64,000 nucleotides of DNA, taken from Norana najaformis (Eukaryota; Annelida; Clitellata; Crassiclitellata; Hormogastridae). The translations under genes were made by a program, and so were the position numbers. The notes beneath the pieces were generated by a model, which was not told where the DNA came from, searched no databases, and saw only the letters and a list, made by a program, of their open reading frames with translations. Positions 13,931 through 26,568 of the stretch are shown in pieces. Every line of letters begins with the position of its first letter. The stretch's first letter is position 1. The stretch lies in the NCBI GenBank assembly GCA_964023275.1, contig OZ029918.1, forward strand, positions 14,888,355 to 14,952,354, written 5' to 3'.

Positions 13931-14283
13931 GTAGTTACATAACTCTAAATTCTTCCATACATCAATATTTCAAAAATTTTAAAGAAAAAAAGAACAAAGA
14001 CGGAGTAAATGAAAGATCGTTGCATCAACTTCAAAAGGCTGATTTCGTTCTTGAAAGGCCTGTTTCTTTAAAAAAAAAACAAATTAAAACAAATCTTCGC
14101 ATCACAGCTTAGATTGATTCCGTGTTTCTCTTGAACAAACTGTGTCTTGTGAGTCAACTTTCTTGCGTGTTTCAATAATAAACTTTTCCCGTATTTACGT
14201 GCACTCTATATTTCTACACACTGCATGGATGGCGCCATTTAATTTTAACCCTTACATTTAATTTTTAAAAGGGTGGAAGATAA

Positions 14284-14385
14284 TTTTCTCTCTCTTTCTC
14301 TCTCTCTCTCTCTTGCTCTCTCTCTCTCTCTCTCTCTCTCTTGCTCTCTCTCTCACTCTCTCTCTCTCTCTCTCGTTCTCTCTCA
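14284..14385. repeat. (CT)n microsatellite
   Basis: Long CT run with rare interruptions. Both-strand frames here (Ser/Leu, Arg/Glu) are artefacts. Confidence 0.95.
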
Positions 14386-14931
14386 GGTGCACCATTTGGC
14401 GTCGTCATCGTCAGTTGCAAAACGTTATCCAGTGATTGATGGCCGAATGAGCCAAGTGGACTAAGACGACGACAGCACATAAGTAGGCGATCGATCGATG
14501 CAACGAACGCCTTTCCGATCGGTCCCATTTGGCAGGAATTCAGTGGAATCGAACGGCTTCAAATTGGCAACGAATAGAACCAGTTTCATCAGGTTTTCCT
14601 AACACCCTTCGGTTCCCTTCAGCGTCTCTTGATTCCTCTTGGCTTCGTTTTGTTTCAGCCGATTAATTTTGAAGCCATCGACTTTCTTTCGGTTCCAACT
14701 GGTTCCATTTTGTTTCAATAGCGTCTCTTTCTGTATAAATCACTGCAACTGACAAACATTTAGTTCACAGGTCATCAACTGATGTTCCAACGAGGTGATA
14801 AGGCAACGAATACTAATCTAATCACCCAAATCTTATCCTAGATAATTATTTCTGCAGTTAGAAAGCCACAATCTAATGACTAAACATCAATCGATGGCTC
14901 TGAGCAATTGTGAATGAAGGACTTGCTCAGG

Positions 14932-15021
14932 GGACCCACATGTTACCCATCTCAGGAGAGTTCGAACCTCTATTCTCCGCGTTGCAAGCCGAGCGCTCTA
15001 TCCAGTCGGCTGCCGTAGTCC
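14932..15021 (-). mobile_element. tRNA-like sequence (SINE head or tRNA pseudogene)
   Basis: The - strand shows GACTGGATAGAGCGCTCGGC, then CTTGCAA (loop-like, TGC) and GGTTCGAACTC (B box), in tRNA order. The anticodon stem does not pair properly, so a working tRNA-Ala is unlikely. Confidence 0.4.
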
Positions 15022-15424
15022 ACAATAATTGTAACTCACAAACCTCGATGATGCAATGTGATGTGGATCGCCAAAATTTCTCAGCGCACCTCAAAAGCTG
15101 CGTCAAGGAAACGAGCTTTTCACTTGCGCCATGTTTAATTTAGTCGGCAAGAGCCAATTTGTTTGGTGATATACGAGCATCTTAGATTCTTTTTAAACAT
15201 TGCATGTTCAGGCACAAATTTCTCATAATGCGTATTGAGTCATCCGTGACCTTCTCATTCATTGCCAGATCGGTGCTTCAGAAGTTTCCTTTAAAAACTA
15301 AGCCTTCCAAGTTGTGGACAGTTTTCTTAAGACCATCCTATAGAAGTGTGGGCCTTTACGTTTCATTGTCCAAAAGAGCAGTGCCATCTTGCTGCATAGT
15401 TACCCTGCATCTGTGCGGTTTCGT

Positions 15425-15458
15425 TTCGTCTCTCTGTCTCTCTGTCTCTCTGTCTCTG

Positions 15459-15490
<32 letters not shown>

Positions 15491-15505
15491 ATACTCTCTT
15501 TCTAA
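15425..15505. repeat. (TCTG/TC)n microsatellite
   Basis: tctgtctctctgtctc units passing into a TC run. Confidence 0.95.
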
Positions 15506-15557
15506 CCTTCTGTCGTTCACACACATACACACTTAATGCCATTCGATTTCACTTAGC

Positions 15558-15652
15558 GTCATTCACTTTTGTTCGTTTCTTTCGTTTCCAGTCGGTTCTA
15601 GTCGGTTCCAGTCGGTGCCATTCGGCTTCTTTCGGTTCCGTTGCCACAATGA
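15558..15652. repeat. TCGGTTCC-type short repeat
   Basis: Repeated 'gtcggttcca/t' motifs. Related scattered copies occur at 14600-14720. Confidence 0.65.
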
Positions 15653-16739
15653 ACTTAACAGATTTTGCCGGATGCCGGAGTGTGGGGATTAACCGAGTGG
15701 AGGAGGCTGATCTGTTAAGTGCAGCTGCGCGGTCGTAAGGGATGCGTCCACCAGTCGTAAAGGAACGAGAATAGAACAGTCGCATCGGGTTCAGTAAGGC
15801 TTCCGTTGCGCGTCTGTTTATTGTGGCTTTGTAATGTCGCTTTCTTTTGAATCGTTGCAGCCGTTACCTCTCCGGGTGCAGTTTGAATTATTCCACCGGG
15901 GGAAAGATGGAAAGACAAGAACATGAGGGGGAGCGGGTGGGGAGCGGCCTGGTCTAAATAACGGACCCGTTAATAGGAATCCGTCGGCTGCTGCGGCAGA
16001 GTAGCTACTCGAAGGCTGTGGTCGACGATGCCAGGGCGGAAGCCGAGGCAGAGCTAGCTGAGGAGATGACTGTAGCAACCTTATCTGCCTGAATTGTCTT
16101 AGAGATAACTCGATGCATACACAAACACTTGATAACCGCCCTTAAGCATTCACATATATACACTCACATATACACTGTTTGCATCCATATAATATGTTGT
16201 TACAGGTTGTCTAGGGATGTGGAATAATATATCAGCTTTAGGTTAAAATGTTTTATTTTCTAAGCGTTTTACAAGCGTAGCATGACTCTCATAGGAACAA
16301 GATGTTGACTTCAGGCGGTGACAAAACCAGAAAACAGCCTGTCAAGAAGAAGAATAACGTCCATCAACAAACGGTGACGAAAAGCGGCTCAAAAAGAACC
16401 AAGTCGGCACAACGGCTCAGAAGAACCAAACGCACAAACATTCAAACACGACCAACCGAAAGAGACTAAGAAGAAAATTCCCGGTATGCAGGACCAAAAC
16501 AAAAATTCAATCCGAGCCAAACTTAAACGCAACACCTTTATTAAGGCGTCTTTCCCGCCAAACTGTAAAGAAGGCGTGCAGCGTACAACAACTCAACCTA
16601 CTCGTTTCAGTCCTAAACGTCGTATGTAACAAAGTATATATGCATGTGAAGATTTTACGTAGAGCATTTTAAGTACCTCCCAAAGGCACTTGAACATTGC
16701 TATCTAGCAGTTGTAAAAGGTGCGTCTTAAGTCTAGTGC

Positions 16740-18900
16740 ATTAGCTGGAACAGTTTGGATTTCCAGCAGAAGACTATGCCAGAAATACGGTCCAATAGAT
16801 GAGAAAGCGCGCCATGTTCGATTTGAAGTACGGCAGCATGGGGCAGGTAGGTCCCCACGGGCTGCAGAACGCAGCGGTAGTCGACCAGGCTGACCCGAGA
16901 TGGAACAGAGAGCTCTCTGATGTATTTTGGGGCATCCCGACCGTGGCTGCTCGTCCCAGAAAGAGGATCTTGAATCTAATTTTTCTCAACAGGCAGCCAA
17001 TGCCTTTGCCATGCTTATATATATATACGCGAGTGCGTCAAATGGATGACACGTCAGGTACAGCTGGACGTCATCAGCACGGTGATGAACCCGAGCTCCA
17101 GGATTGATGAGGAGCTGGATCAGATTGGCTGTATACAGTATGTATAGAAGAAGCCCCAAGACAACCCTGCTGAACTCCGAATGGAACTGGTGTCCAAACG
17201 TGAGTTTTCCGAGCCAGCAGCCACCTTCGTCATTCGCTCCTGCAGGAAGGAGGTGAGCCACTCTATAGCTTTACCAACTATAGCTATTCAATAGGATGTT
17301 CTAAGTCGAGTAAGAAGAAGTTATAATCAGCTGTGTCAAACGCTGCGCTCAAGCAAGTCCAACAGAGAGCAAGCACCTTCAAGCTTCCGGAGTCGACAGC
17401 GTCACAAATATCCGATGTGAGGCGGTGAAGTCGGTGAACTGACCTTTTCTGAAGCCTGACTGTAGCTTCAGCTTTATGTTGCACGACTCCAGGTAGCGCA
17501 AAATTTGCGCCACAGCTCTATCAGTGTATTATGATATTGATAATTATCCAACGTACTATGATTCTGATCACCAACATCACTTGAAGCGACAATAGATTGA
17601 TGCCGTGGGCATTACTATAATAACGGCCCTTTAGAAATCATTAGCCTAGATTAGATTAGAATAACCTTTGAGATGAAAGTCAATTCAGCTGTTGATATCG
17701 TCCGGATCCATTCCAGGCTTCTTAATTGATGACCGCATGGTTGACCGCTTTTGACCCGACGGTGGGTATTCTTCAGTCAGTGAAACGTTGCAGAGCCCAG
17801 TACCAGGAATGGATGCAGTTCATCAACGAAGATCAGAATCGGGTCCAGCGAACATGTCTTTGACGGCATGGCCAGCAGAAGCGATTCTAATTCAACGTCT
17901 GTCACCGGATGAAAGCCATCGGCTGTCGAGTAGGCCTACTTGGGTGGAAGTGAACTTTGTGCTTCACATCGGAGGAACTTTCTTTATCAGGTGGCGCAGG
18001 TAAGGACGGTCTCTGTAAACTTTACATCCAGCGCATTATTGTGGGCAAATTATTCCAAAGCCTCCTTTCGGCTGTCCTTTGAATCGCGGGCAGTCAGACC
18101 CTCTGAGTATTTCCGCTCTTTATCTTTGAGGAAGGTGTGCTTCACCTGCAGCATCCATATCCAGTCAAACGATCGTCATACAACCCAGGTCTCTGCGCGC
18201 CTTACCATGTGGTGCATCTCTCTACACCCTGCATCAAACTATGGAGTGAGAGGACTGATCCTGTTGCAAACTGTTCATAATGGCGGTAGTTGTCAATTAT
18301 AGCACCAAAAATTAAATCGTACAGGTAACACATTTGCGTTGAAGTAAGGATAGCCTCTGCAAGCAGTCGACAAAGACAGCTATCTCTCTGGGCGCTGATG
18401 GAATGCATAAACGTCTATCGACTTTCAGCCTCGCATTGAAACTCCTGTTGCCAGCGGAGAAGAGTAGATGTGTGGAATAGTATAGATGACGAGACCATGA
18501 TCGGAGATTGCAAGATACTCCTGTGCTACCTTGATATGCCTACAGTCATCCCATGTGATGACCTTGTCTAAACAGCCGACGTGAATATATGTTGGCATCT
18601 CGACATTGTTGTCTGACCTGCTCAGCCCAAAGACAGGCTGGATCCTCCATATGGTTGTTTAGATCGCCAGTGTTGACCAACTGGGTATCAGATGTTATCA
18701 TGGCTTCAAGTAGAGTAAATTTCCGGGCAAACGTCGGGGATGACGGCAGCGATCCAGGACCGATAAATAGCGATGATCGTTTTTCGGACCTCGGGCTATT
18801 GAGAAGGAACTCGGGAATACCTGAATGGTAGCAAAGGTCTCAGCAGGTTCGATCTGCTTCGATTTAAGTTAGTCCGGTGGAAAATCGCCGGTCTCCCACG
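16740..18900 (-). mobile_element. Old CR1-like LINE with endonuclease and RT remnants
   Basis: On the - strand about 18760-18400 resembles the endonuclease C-terminus: TGDLNNHMEDP (compare TGDFN-I-H-x-D-D-P), then VAQEYLAISDHGLVIYT (S-D-H motif). About 17480-17300 reads LDLSAAFDT-like RT (CLSAAFDTADYN), and 17250-17020 reads VLGLLLYILYTANL and HHRADDVQLYLTC (ADD motif). Frameshifts and stops are frequent. The order and spacing fit one full-length but decayed element. Confidence 0.65.
17560..17665 (+). mobile_element. LINE 3' tail fragment
   Basis: It contains 'cttgaagcgacaatagattgatgcc' to 'aatcattagcctagattagatta', the same tail as at 27065-27145. It is inserted next to the - strand LINE. 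Confidence 0.55.
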
Positions 18901-20309
18901 TTCTTGATGTGTAGTGAGGAGTTGTATGGCCTTCCGCGGCAGCTCAATGACGTTTAATGTAATAGTAGGTAAAGCCCTCATCAAAGAATCTATCAAGAAG
19001 CCAATACCAATGATGGGAAAAAAGGGATTACACATAAAAGAATAATTCAGAAGCCAGTTCTATGCGGCGTCACGTTGACATAATTAATATGCATCGGCTG
19101 TAAATAGCTAATATTTAGTTAAATGAAATTGACTTACCAGGATTCGGAGGCATACATTGTCGGAGGCATACATTGTCCAATGCTTAAACATAGTTTCTTA
19201 GTTAGACAGCAAGGTATTTAATCTCTTCGCCAAGTTTTAATGATGTGGTGTCTCAGTGGTGTAAATAAATCATGTTATGTTATGTTAAAAAGAATTTATC
19301 TCATATCCAAATGCACGAACAAAAACATTATACTGTATAATATATAAGTTAACGAAATAAACGACTCATTTACTTTGATAACGTATATATTAAATCTTAC
19401 TTGAAATGAAATGACAACTGAAATGTGGCGATTTTAAGTGGGGTGGGTTTGTATTGCTCATAGGGGAGATTCTATTTCATTGAGGGCAACTTCGTTCCGA
19501 AACATAGTCTGCAGAAAGACATTACTTCGGTCAAGGGAGACCATGTTTTGACAGACATTGGCACCAATTTAAAGTTTTGCTGCTTGATGAGTGAGGCATG
19601 TGTGCGCAAACAACTTGCGTAGCGTCGTTACACGGAGTCCGCTCATCAGGCTCGAACCCGCAACCGTTGAATAACAGACCAAACGTGCTACCGATAGAGC
19701 AAATGTCGCATGCTTGGTAGGGTAGTTGGTGCTGCACTTGAAGTGCCTGGTCTGCTGGATGAGATGGCAAGATGATGACGAGACAGAGTAAGGTTTACCG
19801 GCCACAGCGAAGGCCGTCCTAGGACCGGCAACCCAAGCAAGCCACCTCAGATGTCCCTCGCTCATGCTACCCGGCTGCTGTCGCAAAATTCGTAGGCAGT
19901 TGTGGCCAAGATGTCGCCGGAAGAGGTCGACCTTACAGGCGTTGCCGCAGCTGGGTTGCTTGACTCATGACCCAATCTGTCCTGCCGGTTGGGACGCGTT
20001 ACATAGAAATACGAGTTGTACAAGTTATATGTCTCTGACAAGTTTGCGTCTTTAGTCACTCATTTCGGCTGCAGAAATCTTCCACGTCTGACTGTTGGAT
20101 TGTGCAATTTAATACAATTTATCGGTTCTTTGACTCAGTCTTTGACTTCGTGGCCTTTGATCCGATGAAATAAAATTCAGTGTATGCCTCCTAAAAGACG
20201 CTAATTGTGTGCGATGCACGAAAGAACAGAGAATAAATGCATCATGTGAAATCAATGACGGTAGTTGATGAGACATCATATAATCGCAAGGGAAGATGAT
20301 CTCTGCTGA
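18901..20309. other. Spacer with one SINE
   Basis: Only the family Z SINE is recognised. The 19569-19886 frames overlap it and are not genes. Confidence 0.5.
19560..19701 (-). mobile_element. tRNA-derived SINE family Z, copy 1
   Basis: The - strand starts with a tRNA-like head (A-box-like TCGGTAGCACG, B-box GGGTTCGAGCC). It continues with a body shared with 58144-58286, including 'gagcggactccgtgtaacgac', 'gcacacatgc' and 'aagcagcaaaactt'. Confidence 0.6.
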
Positions 20310-20450
20310 ATTACTGTTTTCGTGTTAAACTCTCCTACAATACCAGGGCTTTGTCTTTCGTTCAGATCGGTCTTTGATGTCATTTAAATTTCGACTCAAG
20401 ACCTACTTCTTCAACTGGATTACCCACTATATACAGACTGTCTCTCTGTA
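20310..20450 (+). mobile_element. Short LINE C-terminal fragment
   Basis: The segment 'tttaaatttcgactcaagacctacttcttcaactggattaccca' matches the F-K-x-x-L-K-T-Y-L-F-Q-L end of CR1-like ORF2. It is too short for more. Confidence 0.4.
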
Positions 20451-20516
20451 TCATACCTTCTATGAGCTAACTTGAATTTCGACTTGGTTTTGATTTCCTG
20501 CGTCATGGAAGTTGTT

Positions 20517-20600
20517 TACTACTACTACTACTCCCACTACTACCACTACTACTACCACTACTACCACCACTACTACCACTACTACTACTACTACTACTAC

Positions 20601-20639
<39 letters not shown>

Positions 20640-20640
20640 T
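20517..20640. repeat. (CTA)n-(AAT)n compound microsatellite
   Basis: ctactac units followed by ataataat. The - frame of poly-Val/Leu is an artefact. Confidence 0.95.
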
Positions 20641-20825
20641 AAGCCTACCGGCTTAAGCTCATTCCATGGTGCAATGGCCGCAATTTGATCTGACACTTTG
20701 GCTGTTTCTTATTTGTTTCGGCCGGTGGAGCTGCGGAATTGGCAGCATCTAGGAAAATATCAATATATAATCCACTCCTGTCACAATATCATTTAGTCCC
20801 GAATGTTTTCGAAACTCTGAACTCT

Positions 20826-21095
20826 ATTAACAACGCTGGGCTAACTTTTATCAGGGCCTTGGGTGCTCTATAAGGCTGATATAGGGTGACAAAAGAGAAA
20901 CATACCATCTTTTCCAGCGTCTGTCAGTTGCCGTCCAACGCTGTAATGTTGTCGCATTTCGCAACACTTTCTGTCTGCCAAAACTTGACGCGATTTAGCC
21001 AACTCAGACATTTTATTTCTCCGGAGCCTTTTCTATAAGTCCCGAGGCATCATATATACCTCGGGGAAAGATAATAATAAAAATAATAATGTTGA
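20826..21095 (+). mobile_element. Repeat family X, copy 1, with (ATA)n tail
   Basis: It matches 59320-59500 over blocks such as 'tctgccaaaacttgacg', 'atttatttctccggagc' and 'ataagtc-cgag', and both end in an ATA/AAT tail. This looks like the 3' end of a non-LTR element. Confidence 0.6.
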
Positions 21096-21589
21096 TTTAA
21101 AGCACTATTACATGTTACCTTAGCTACTTTTTCTGCTTTCTTACTGTTCGTTCAACACACCTGTGCATCTGAACCATGTATCTTTATGAAATGTCTTCTT
21201 GCTGATTGTTCGACGAATACGCGAGTATTCTTGATGCCTCTTAGACTCAGCATGTCTTCTGGGTCTCATTATTGATGTCCTCTTTGAGGCCGGGGGTTAA
21301 AACGAAGCCTACACAAGTCAAAAGAGGCGATCAAAGAGGCTGAATGATGGCTAGGACATCTGACAATTAACTCTGACCCAGTACACTTCTGGGCTGTTCT
21401 TCGTGAAGAGGCAACGGATTTACCCTGCTGAACTCGCAGAAACTATTAAATCTGTCTTTCTTTCAGTCACTCATTCTGTCTGCCTGCCTGTCTGTCTGTT
21501 TCTCTGTCTGCCCCGTTTTGTCTTTGTCTTCGACTGTGCGTTGTTTGTTCGCACCAATTTGTCTGCCTGTCAACATCTTCAATACGCGG

Positions 21590-21620
21590 TCAGTCAGTCA
21601 GTCAGTCAGTCAGTCAGTCA

Positions 21621-21672
<52 letters not shown>

Positions 21673-21675
21673 GCG
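21590..21675. repeat. (GTCA)n-(GTCT)n compound microsatellite
   Basis: About nine GTCA units followed by about eighteen TGTC units. Confidence 0.95.
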
Positions 21676-23204
21676 AGCGTGACTCTTCTCCGAGTGATCC
21701 GAGTCATAACTTGAAATAGTCGCAGGAGAACAGACGGACATTTTTGATTTTATTTTTACGTACTAAATATCATTTTATCATGCCGTCGCCCAAAGATTTT
21801 GAGATTTTTTGCTCCTTAAAATCTTTACCATCGGCCAACTTACGAGTTCGCTGTGAACGCGCATTTGCATGAGTTGCTGATTTTTATAATTATTCGTGAT
21901 AATTTCTTAACCTGACTCTCACGACAAATGTCAGATTTCTCAAATGGAATCAAATGGAATTTCTGTCGGTTGCCGTTGAATGGAATCGCGGTTTACGCCT
22001 AAGTATCTTAGGCCGAGAGGCGAATAATTGCGCTCATTATTATACAAAACGCCTGGAAAAACGGGGCATTGGCGAAGAAGACATTGTAAAGGATGGTTAC
22101 ATGTAGCCCCCCGTGCGCTGTGCGATCATTTAAATCCGTCGACGACCCCGTCCGATAAATTATTGAATTGTTATTGGTGCACTGTTTGCGCCGAATACAC
22201 AGCCTGTCGTCGGACACTGAACGCCGAGAGTAAGGAGATGATGGATGGCGAATGAGAGGGACAAGGCTACACAATCGATCATTCCAAGCCCGGATTACCA
22301 CTCCCCGTGCGACCATGTGTTCGAGGTTGACGCGCATGAAAACAATCGCACCGTATGGGGTAAGGGTTGGCACGTTGGCAAAGGTTGGATTCTGGGTAGC
22401 AACGCTTGACCACTGCCTCGGGATTTTGGACCTGGCCGCAGTGTGGGAAGAACATCTTCATTGATGAAGTTTGGCCCTTTCTTATGTAGCCTGTAAGTTC
22501 GTCGAATAGTTGGATTACTGTTGTGCCATATTTTTCAGCTGAAAGACTCCAGAGCTGAGGAATTTTGTTGAACAATAATAGGCTAGTATTGCAGGTGCAT
22601 GATGTATGCGCGCATACATGCATGTACCTATGTATGTACGTATGTATTTATGCTTGTATGTACATACCGATGTATGTATCTGTTTATGTATGTGGTGCAT
22701 TATATCGCGCGACTATATTACCTTAAGTTTTGTTTAGCTCAACGCTTAGATGCCAAGAAATGTAATATGGTAATGTAATTTAAGATAATTGTTCACTTGT
22801 ATGTATACGTGTATCAATGTATTAAGACACTTAATATAGCGCGTTTTAAGTAACTCACACTCAGTTGTAACATTCACTTAAAAATCATTGCAAACAACTG
22901 TACTAGTGTCCCATCTAGTAATCTTTTTTGTGAATTCACATCTCACTCGGTGCTGTTTGCCTGCTGCCCATATTGAGCGCCTTCTCTTGAAACAGTGTCT
23001 TCTTTCGATCTCCGTCCTCCCTCCATCTTGCCTTCACGCATGCGCAATGGCATGCGCGCTTGCGAAAGAAGACTCCGCTGATGATCTAGCCACAGAGTTT
23101 CCGGAGAACAATCCGCTGATACGTGGGTCACGTGGCTGGCTCGACTGTGGCTGGGTTGGGGCGGATTTCAATTATTGACACGGATTAACACTTCTCCGCC
23201 CGCC
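21676..23204. other. No recognised gene
   Basis: Frames to 121 codons on the - strand at 22008-22373 lack motifs. A block 'gcgcgttttaagtaactc' at 22839 resembles 51371 ('gcgccttttaagtaactc') and is probably a dispersed repeat end. Confidence 0.45.
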
Positions 23205-23600
23205 CGTCACCTCATCCTTAAAATTTAGTAATCGCTCCGTAGCCATAGCAGCCCCACCACTCTTGAACAAACTCCCTAGAACTGCGACAGCTACTGTATC
23301 TGACCCATCATACAAACTCACCAATACTCCAACGCTTGCAATTTCTGTACTGGCCTATCACTCAAAACTGAAAACACTCTTTCACAGATCCTATCCTGAT
23401 TCCTCTTCTTCTTCTTGTCTCTCTTTCCGCTCCAATCCGAAACACCACCCACCGCAGCTGCCACGCTGTCTCTCTCTGCCTGACTTTTGGATCTTAACCT
23501 GAAACCGAACCCCTTTTGCCTATCGATTTGGCTTTGACTGAGCGCCTGTGAATAAACTGGTTCCGTGACGTGGCTTTCGTTGAGCACTGTAGAAAGCTGG
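23205..23600 (-). repeat. Interspersed repeat family Y, copy B
   Basis: Complement copy of the element at 6618. The - frame reads CERVFSVLSDRPVQKLQALEYW, parallel to the frame in copy A, so the repeated unit may once have been coding. Confidence 0.65.
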
Positions 23601-24139
23601 AGATTACGATTGCAATTAGGATTTCGAGCCCCTTACAACGGTTTTGCTTTACGATCCAATGCAACGCGGATGCGTCGCTTCATGACTTCAGCCACTGAGA
23701 CCAGTTTGCTTACTTATTTTTTCAACGCGTTAAAACTCCACATAACGGGCAAGTGGGGATTTCCAGAAGGTCGACCCATTAACCATCGCATCGTTGATCT
23801 TCATGACGAATAGAGTGGCTGTGACACACGCACCGTTGGCTGGTAGTGACGACGGCAATAGCGTTAAGCATTAAGTACCAAGGTACGGTAAGCCACAGCA
23901 AGAAGGCATGGGGCCAGGTCAGTCATGGTTCGACCGTTACACCCAGATAAGATTTAAGGCAAATATAATGTTATCGCGTAATTCTTGCGCACCTCTGTCA
24001 CCTGTAATCTTAATTCTTCTTTTCGATGATCTCTCGCCTCTACACAGACATGGCAAAACCAGTCCAGCATCAGGACAACCTCTTATGGCGGATAAATGAT
24101 TAACCGTCTCACATAACAGGTCGGCATCAGACCCTGCAG

Positions 24140-24212
24140 ACAGAGGTCCAAGTCAACGGTAGGCAGAGGTCAAAGTCAACAGTAGGCAGAGGTCAAAGTC
24201 AACAGCAATCAA
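24140..24212. repeat. 23-bp tandem repeat, three copies
   Basis: Unit close to 'aggcagaggtcaaagtcaaca'. Confidence 0.85.
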
Positions 24213-25139
24213 AGTTTTTGGATCTGTTAGTTGTTAAGCGTATTTTTGAGGTTGTTTCAATGTATTAACATTGATTACACTGTCGAGTTCAATTCATTCG
24301 CTGAGGAATTGAGCAGAATTGACTTAGCTGATCGACCTGCAGCATTAAGATTTAGACTTTCCGCGAAGATCAAGCAACGAATCTAACAGAAGCGGACAAG
24401 TAAAGAGGAGCATCAGTCATCCTGATTAATGTTCGCGACTTCAGTAAAAATCGTCGCCGATGTAAATACGTAGAGAAATTTTCTAGACATTGTTACTAAG
24501 CTGGCTGCAGCGCACGTCTGTTGCCCCTTAGCATACCTCTGACCCGGAAGGAGTTTTGCACGGAGTTGGAACTATACTTCATTTGATATTCACTACGCCC
24601 AGCAGCTAATCGATTTAGGGTCTTGATATCTTAGGACTTAGATACACCTTGCCTTCCTTGACGCTAAGAATCCCACCTTGTGTACTTCTTTATAGGAGTA
24701 ACTGGGTGTCAACTCCTTGGTTATCATACAACCGACGAAGTATGCATGTTGTTATTGGGTCTACTCTGTGCACAATACAACGCTATTCCGTTGTATCTGA
24801 ACTCTAACACACAGAGTTTCCAGTTCGGTTACTATTACACGAAATTCAATAGTTCAAGGCACACTCGGCCGATCGTCTACGATCGTCTGAGCGCAGCGCA
24901 GTAAGGGTTAAAATCTGATATCGAAATACAAGTTGGATGGCGAACAAAATGGCCGCCAATGCGGCGATAAAGGACAATTAACCGCCGCAGATCAAAGATT
25001 TCCCATTCGATGCCAGCGCCGGTCGTATTTCTTCGATAGCTGAGGTCGTCGTTCGAATCAACGGCAGACTTTATTGTTCACGACGACAGGAACTTAACGA
25101 TCTCAAACGCAACACAAAGACACTTCATCTGTACTTGTG

Positions 25140-25450
25140 CCTGCTTGTCTATGTCTGTGTGTATCTGTCTGTATCTCTGTGTTTCTTTTCCATCCTGTTT
25201 CTATCTACAGATCTGTTTGATCTGTTTCTCTGTGTTTTTCTGTCTTGCTACAGTGTCTGAATGTTTCTGTCTCTCTCTGCATTTCTGTATATATTTGCCT
25301 CTCTGTCTGACTCTGTCTCTGCCTCTGTCTGTCTCTCTCTCTGACTGCCTCTCTTTCCCTGCCTTTGTCTGTCTGTGTTTGGTTTGTACAGTCTTGTGTG
25401 CATTTTCTGTCCATCCGTCCATCCGTCAGTCAGTCAGTCAGTCGATCTGT
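25140..25450. repeat. TCTG-rich degenerate tract
   Basis: tctgtctgtatctctgtg-type repeats ending in (GTCA)n at 25428-25443. Long frames on both strands follow from composition. Confidence 0.75.
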
Positions 25451-26190
25451 CTATCGTTGTTGACACATTTTATTACGACTTTGGATGAGTCTCGATGTTG
25501 CCTTATAAATAATCACGCATCTCTAATCCAACCTAAACATAGAACTATCTACACAGTATTTTCAGCAAAACAAATGTCATCCAGCCTGCAACATCCGATC
25601 CGAGCTTTCTATAATCCTATACTAGGGAAGTAGCTAGGAAGAGCAAACAGTTTCGACGTTTGCCGATGCACCTGACGGCGCATAAGGCGCCTTTATTGAG
25701 TCACCGATGTCTGTAAAACCAGGTTTCATTATCTCAGCGAATAAAGCAAAGCAAGAATCCGGCAGATGTGACTTTCCAAAGGAACCGCTACGCCAGTTAT
25801 TACGCACATTTCCACGATTCTTCGAGGGTTAATGACATTTTGGCGTTCTTTCTGCTTCCAACATTATATATATATATATGCATGCATAGTCTATAGTTTG
25901 AGTTGGGCTAGTAAATATATATGTATAAGCATAAGACCATGACATATGGTGTGAATATGTGTGCAGTTATGTGCATAGGTCCACGTCAAGCCATGGACAT
26001 AAAGTCTGAGCTGCAGGAGCTTTATCGCATGCATGCGTAAGTCTATATAGCCATACCACAGCACTCGTTACCTTATGTTGCCTTGGCGTACTGTGCCACA
26101 AAATATCACAGCATACGTTGCCTGAACTTATCACACCCTAGGATACCATGGCTAACATTCGTTTCTTCTGTTACAGTTGATTAATCTGAG

Positions 26191-26568
26191 CTGTGCATTG
26201 TGTCATTTGGTGTCATTTGGTGTCATTTGGTGTCATTTGGTGTCATTTGGTGTCATTTGTGTTTGGTGTTTGTGAAGGTCGAGAAGTGACGGAGTATTGT
26301 CAGTGGGAAGTCTTCAATGCCACCTGTGGATTGGATGAAGTCATTCTGATGACGAGCGCCCGTTACGGTCGAATGCGTTTCGGACGGTGCATGAGGGAGG
26401 ACCATGGCAGCGTCGGATGCGCAGCTGTGGTTCTGCCGCATCTCGATCAGATCTGCTCCGGTCGCCGCAGTTGCCAGCTCAGCATCCCCGACGTCACGCT
26501 TCACAGCATCCATCCGTGTCCGAAAGAACTGATGCCGTATCTCGAAGCGTCGTATTCATGCATTCCAG
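26191..26568 (+). CDS. Exon: SUEL (rhamnose/galactose-binding) lectin domain
   Basis: The frame reads through the hallmarks of a SUEL lectin: an opening CEG with a following YC, then ARYGR (the family's conserved YGR), CSGRRSC, HPCPKEL and a closing SYSC. This is about 97 residues, the usual domain length. The donor is CCAG/gttcga in phase 1. The acceptor is uncertain. A site at 26190 keeps the first Cys in the exon but translates a 10-bp tandem repeat into a hydrophobic stretch. A site after gtgaag at 26277 is also in phase 1 but would require the first Cys from an upstream exon. A textbook acceptor (ttctgttacag, ending 26176) is excluded because an in-frame stop follows at 26187-26189. The domain call is firm and the 5' border is not. 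Confidence 0.85.

Larger units (their letters stand above)
13931..16739. other. Spacer with microsatellites and one tRNA-like piece
   Basis: No gene beyond the repeats listed separately. The block 15077-15130 recurs at 62545-62595 and is a short dispersed repeat. Confidence 0.5.
23601..26190. other. Upstream flank or intron of the receptor gene
   Basis: The missing 5' exon(s) could lie here or further left. No convincing signal-peptide exon was seen. Confidence 0.4.

Noticed and set aside
14265-14528. Arg/Glu-rich - frame and Ser/Leu-rich + frame
   Set aside because: Translation of a (CT)n microsatellite.
17940-18302. 120-codon + strand frame
   Set aside because: Antisense to the decayed LINE, whose endonuclease and RT blocks read on the - strand.
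22008-22373. 121-codon - strand frame
   Set aside because: No recognisable motif, signal peptide or splice partner, and an equally long + frame overlaps it.
25145-25633. 162-codon + frame rich in Cys/Leu/Ser
   Set aside because: Composition artefact of a TCTG-rich tract. It was considered as a signal-peptide exon for the receptor, but it lacks a fitting donor and phase.
26149-26189. ATG at 26149 followed by 'ttctgttacag' as start of the receptor
   Set aside because: The frame ends after ten codons, and joining at 26177 meets an in-frame TGA at 26187.
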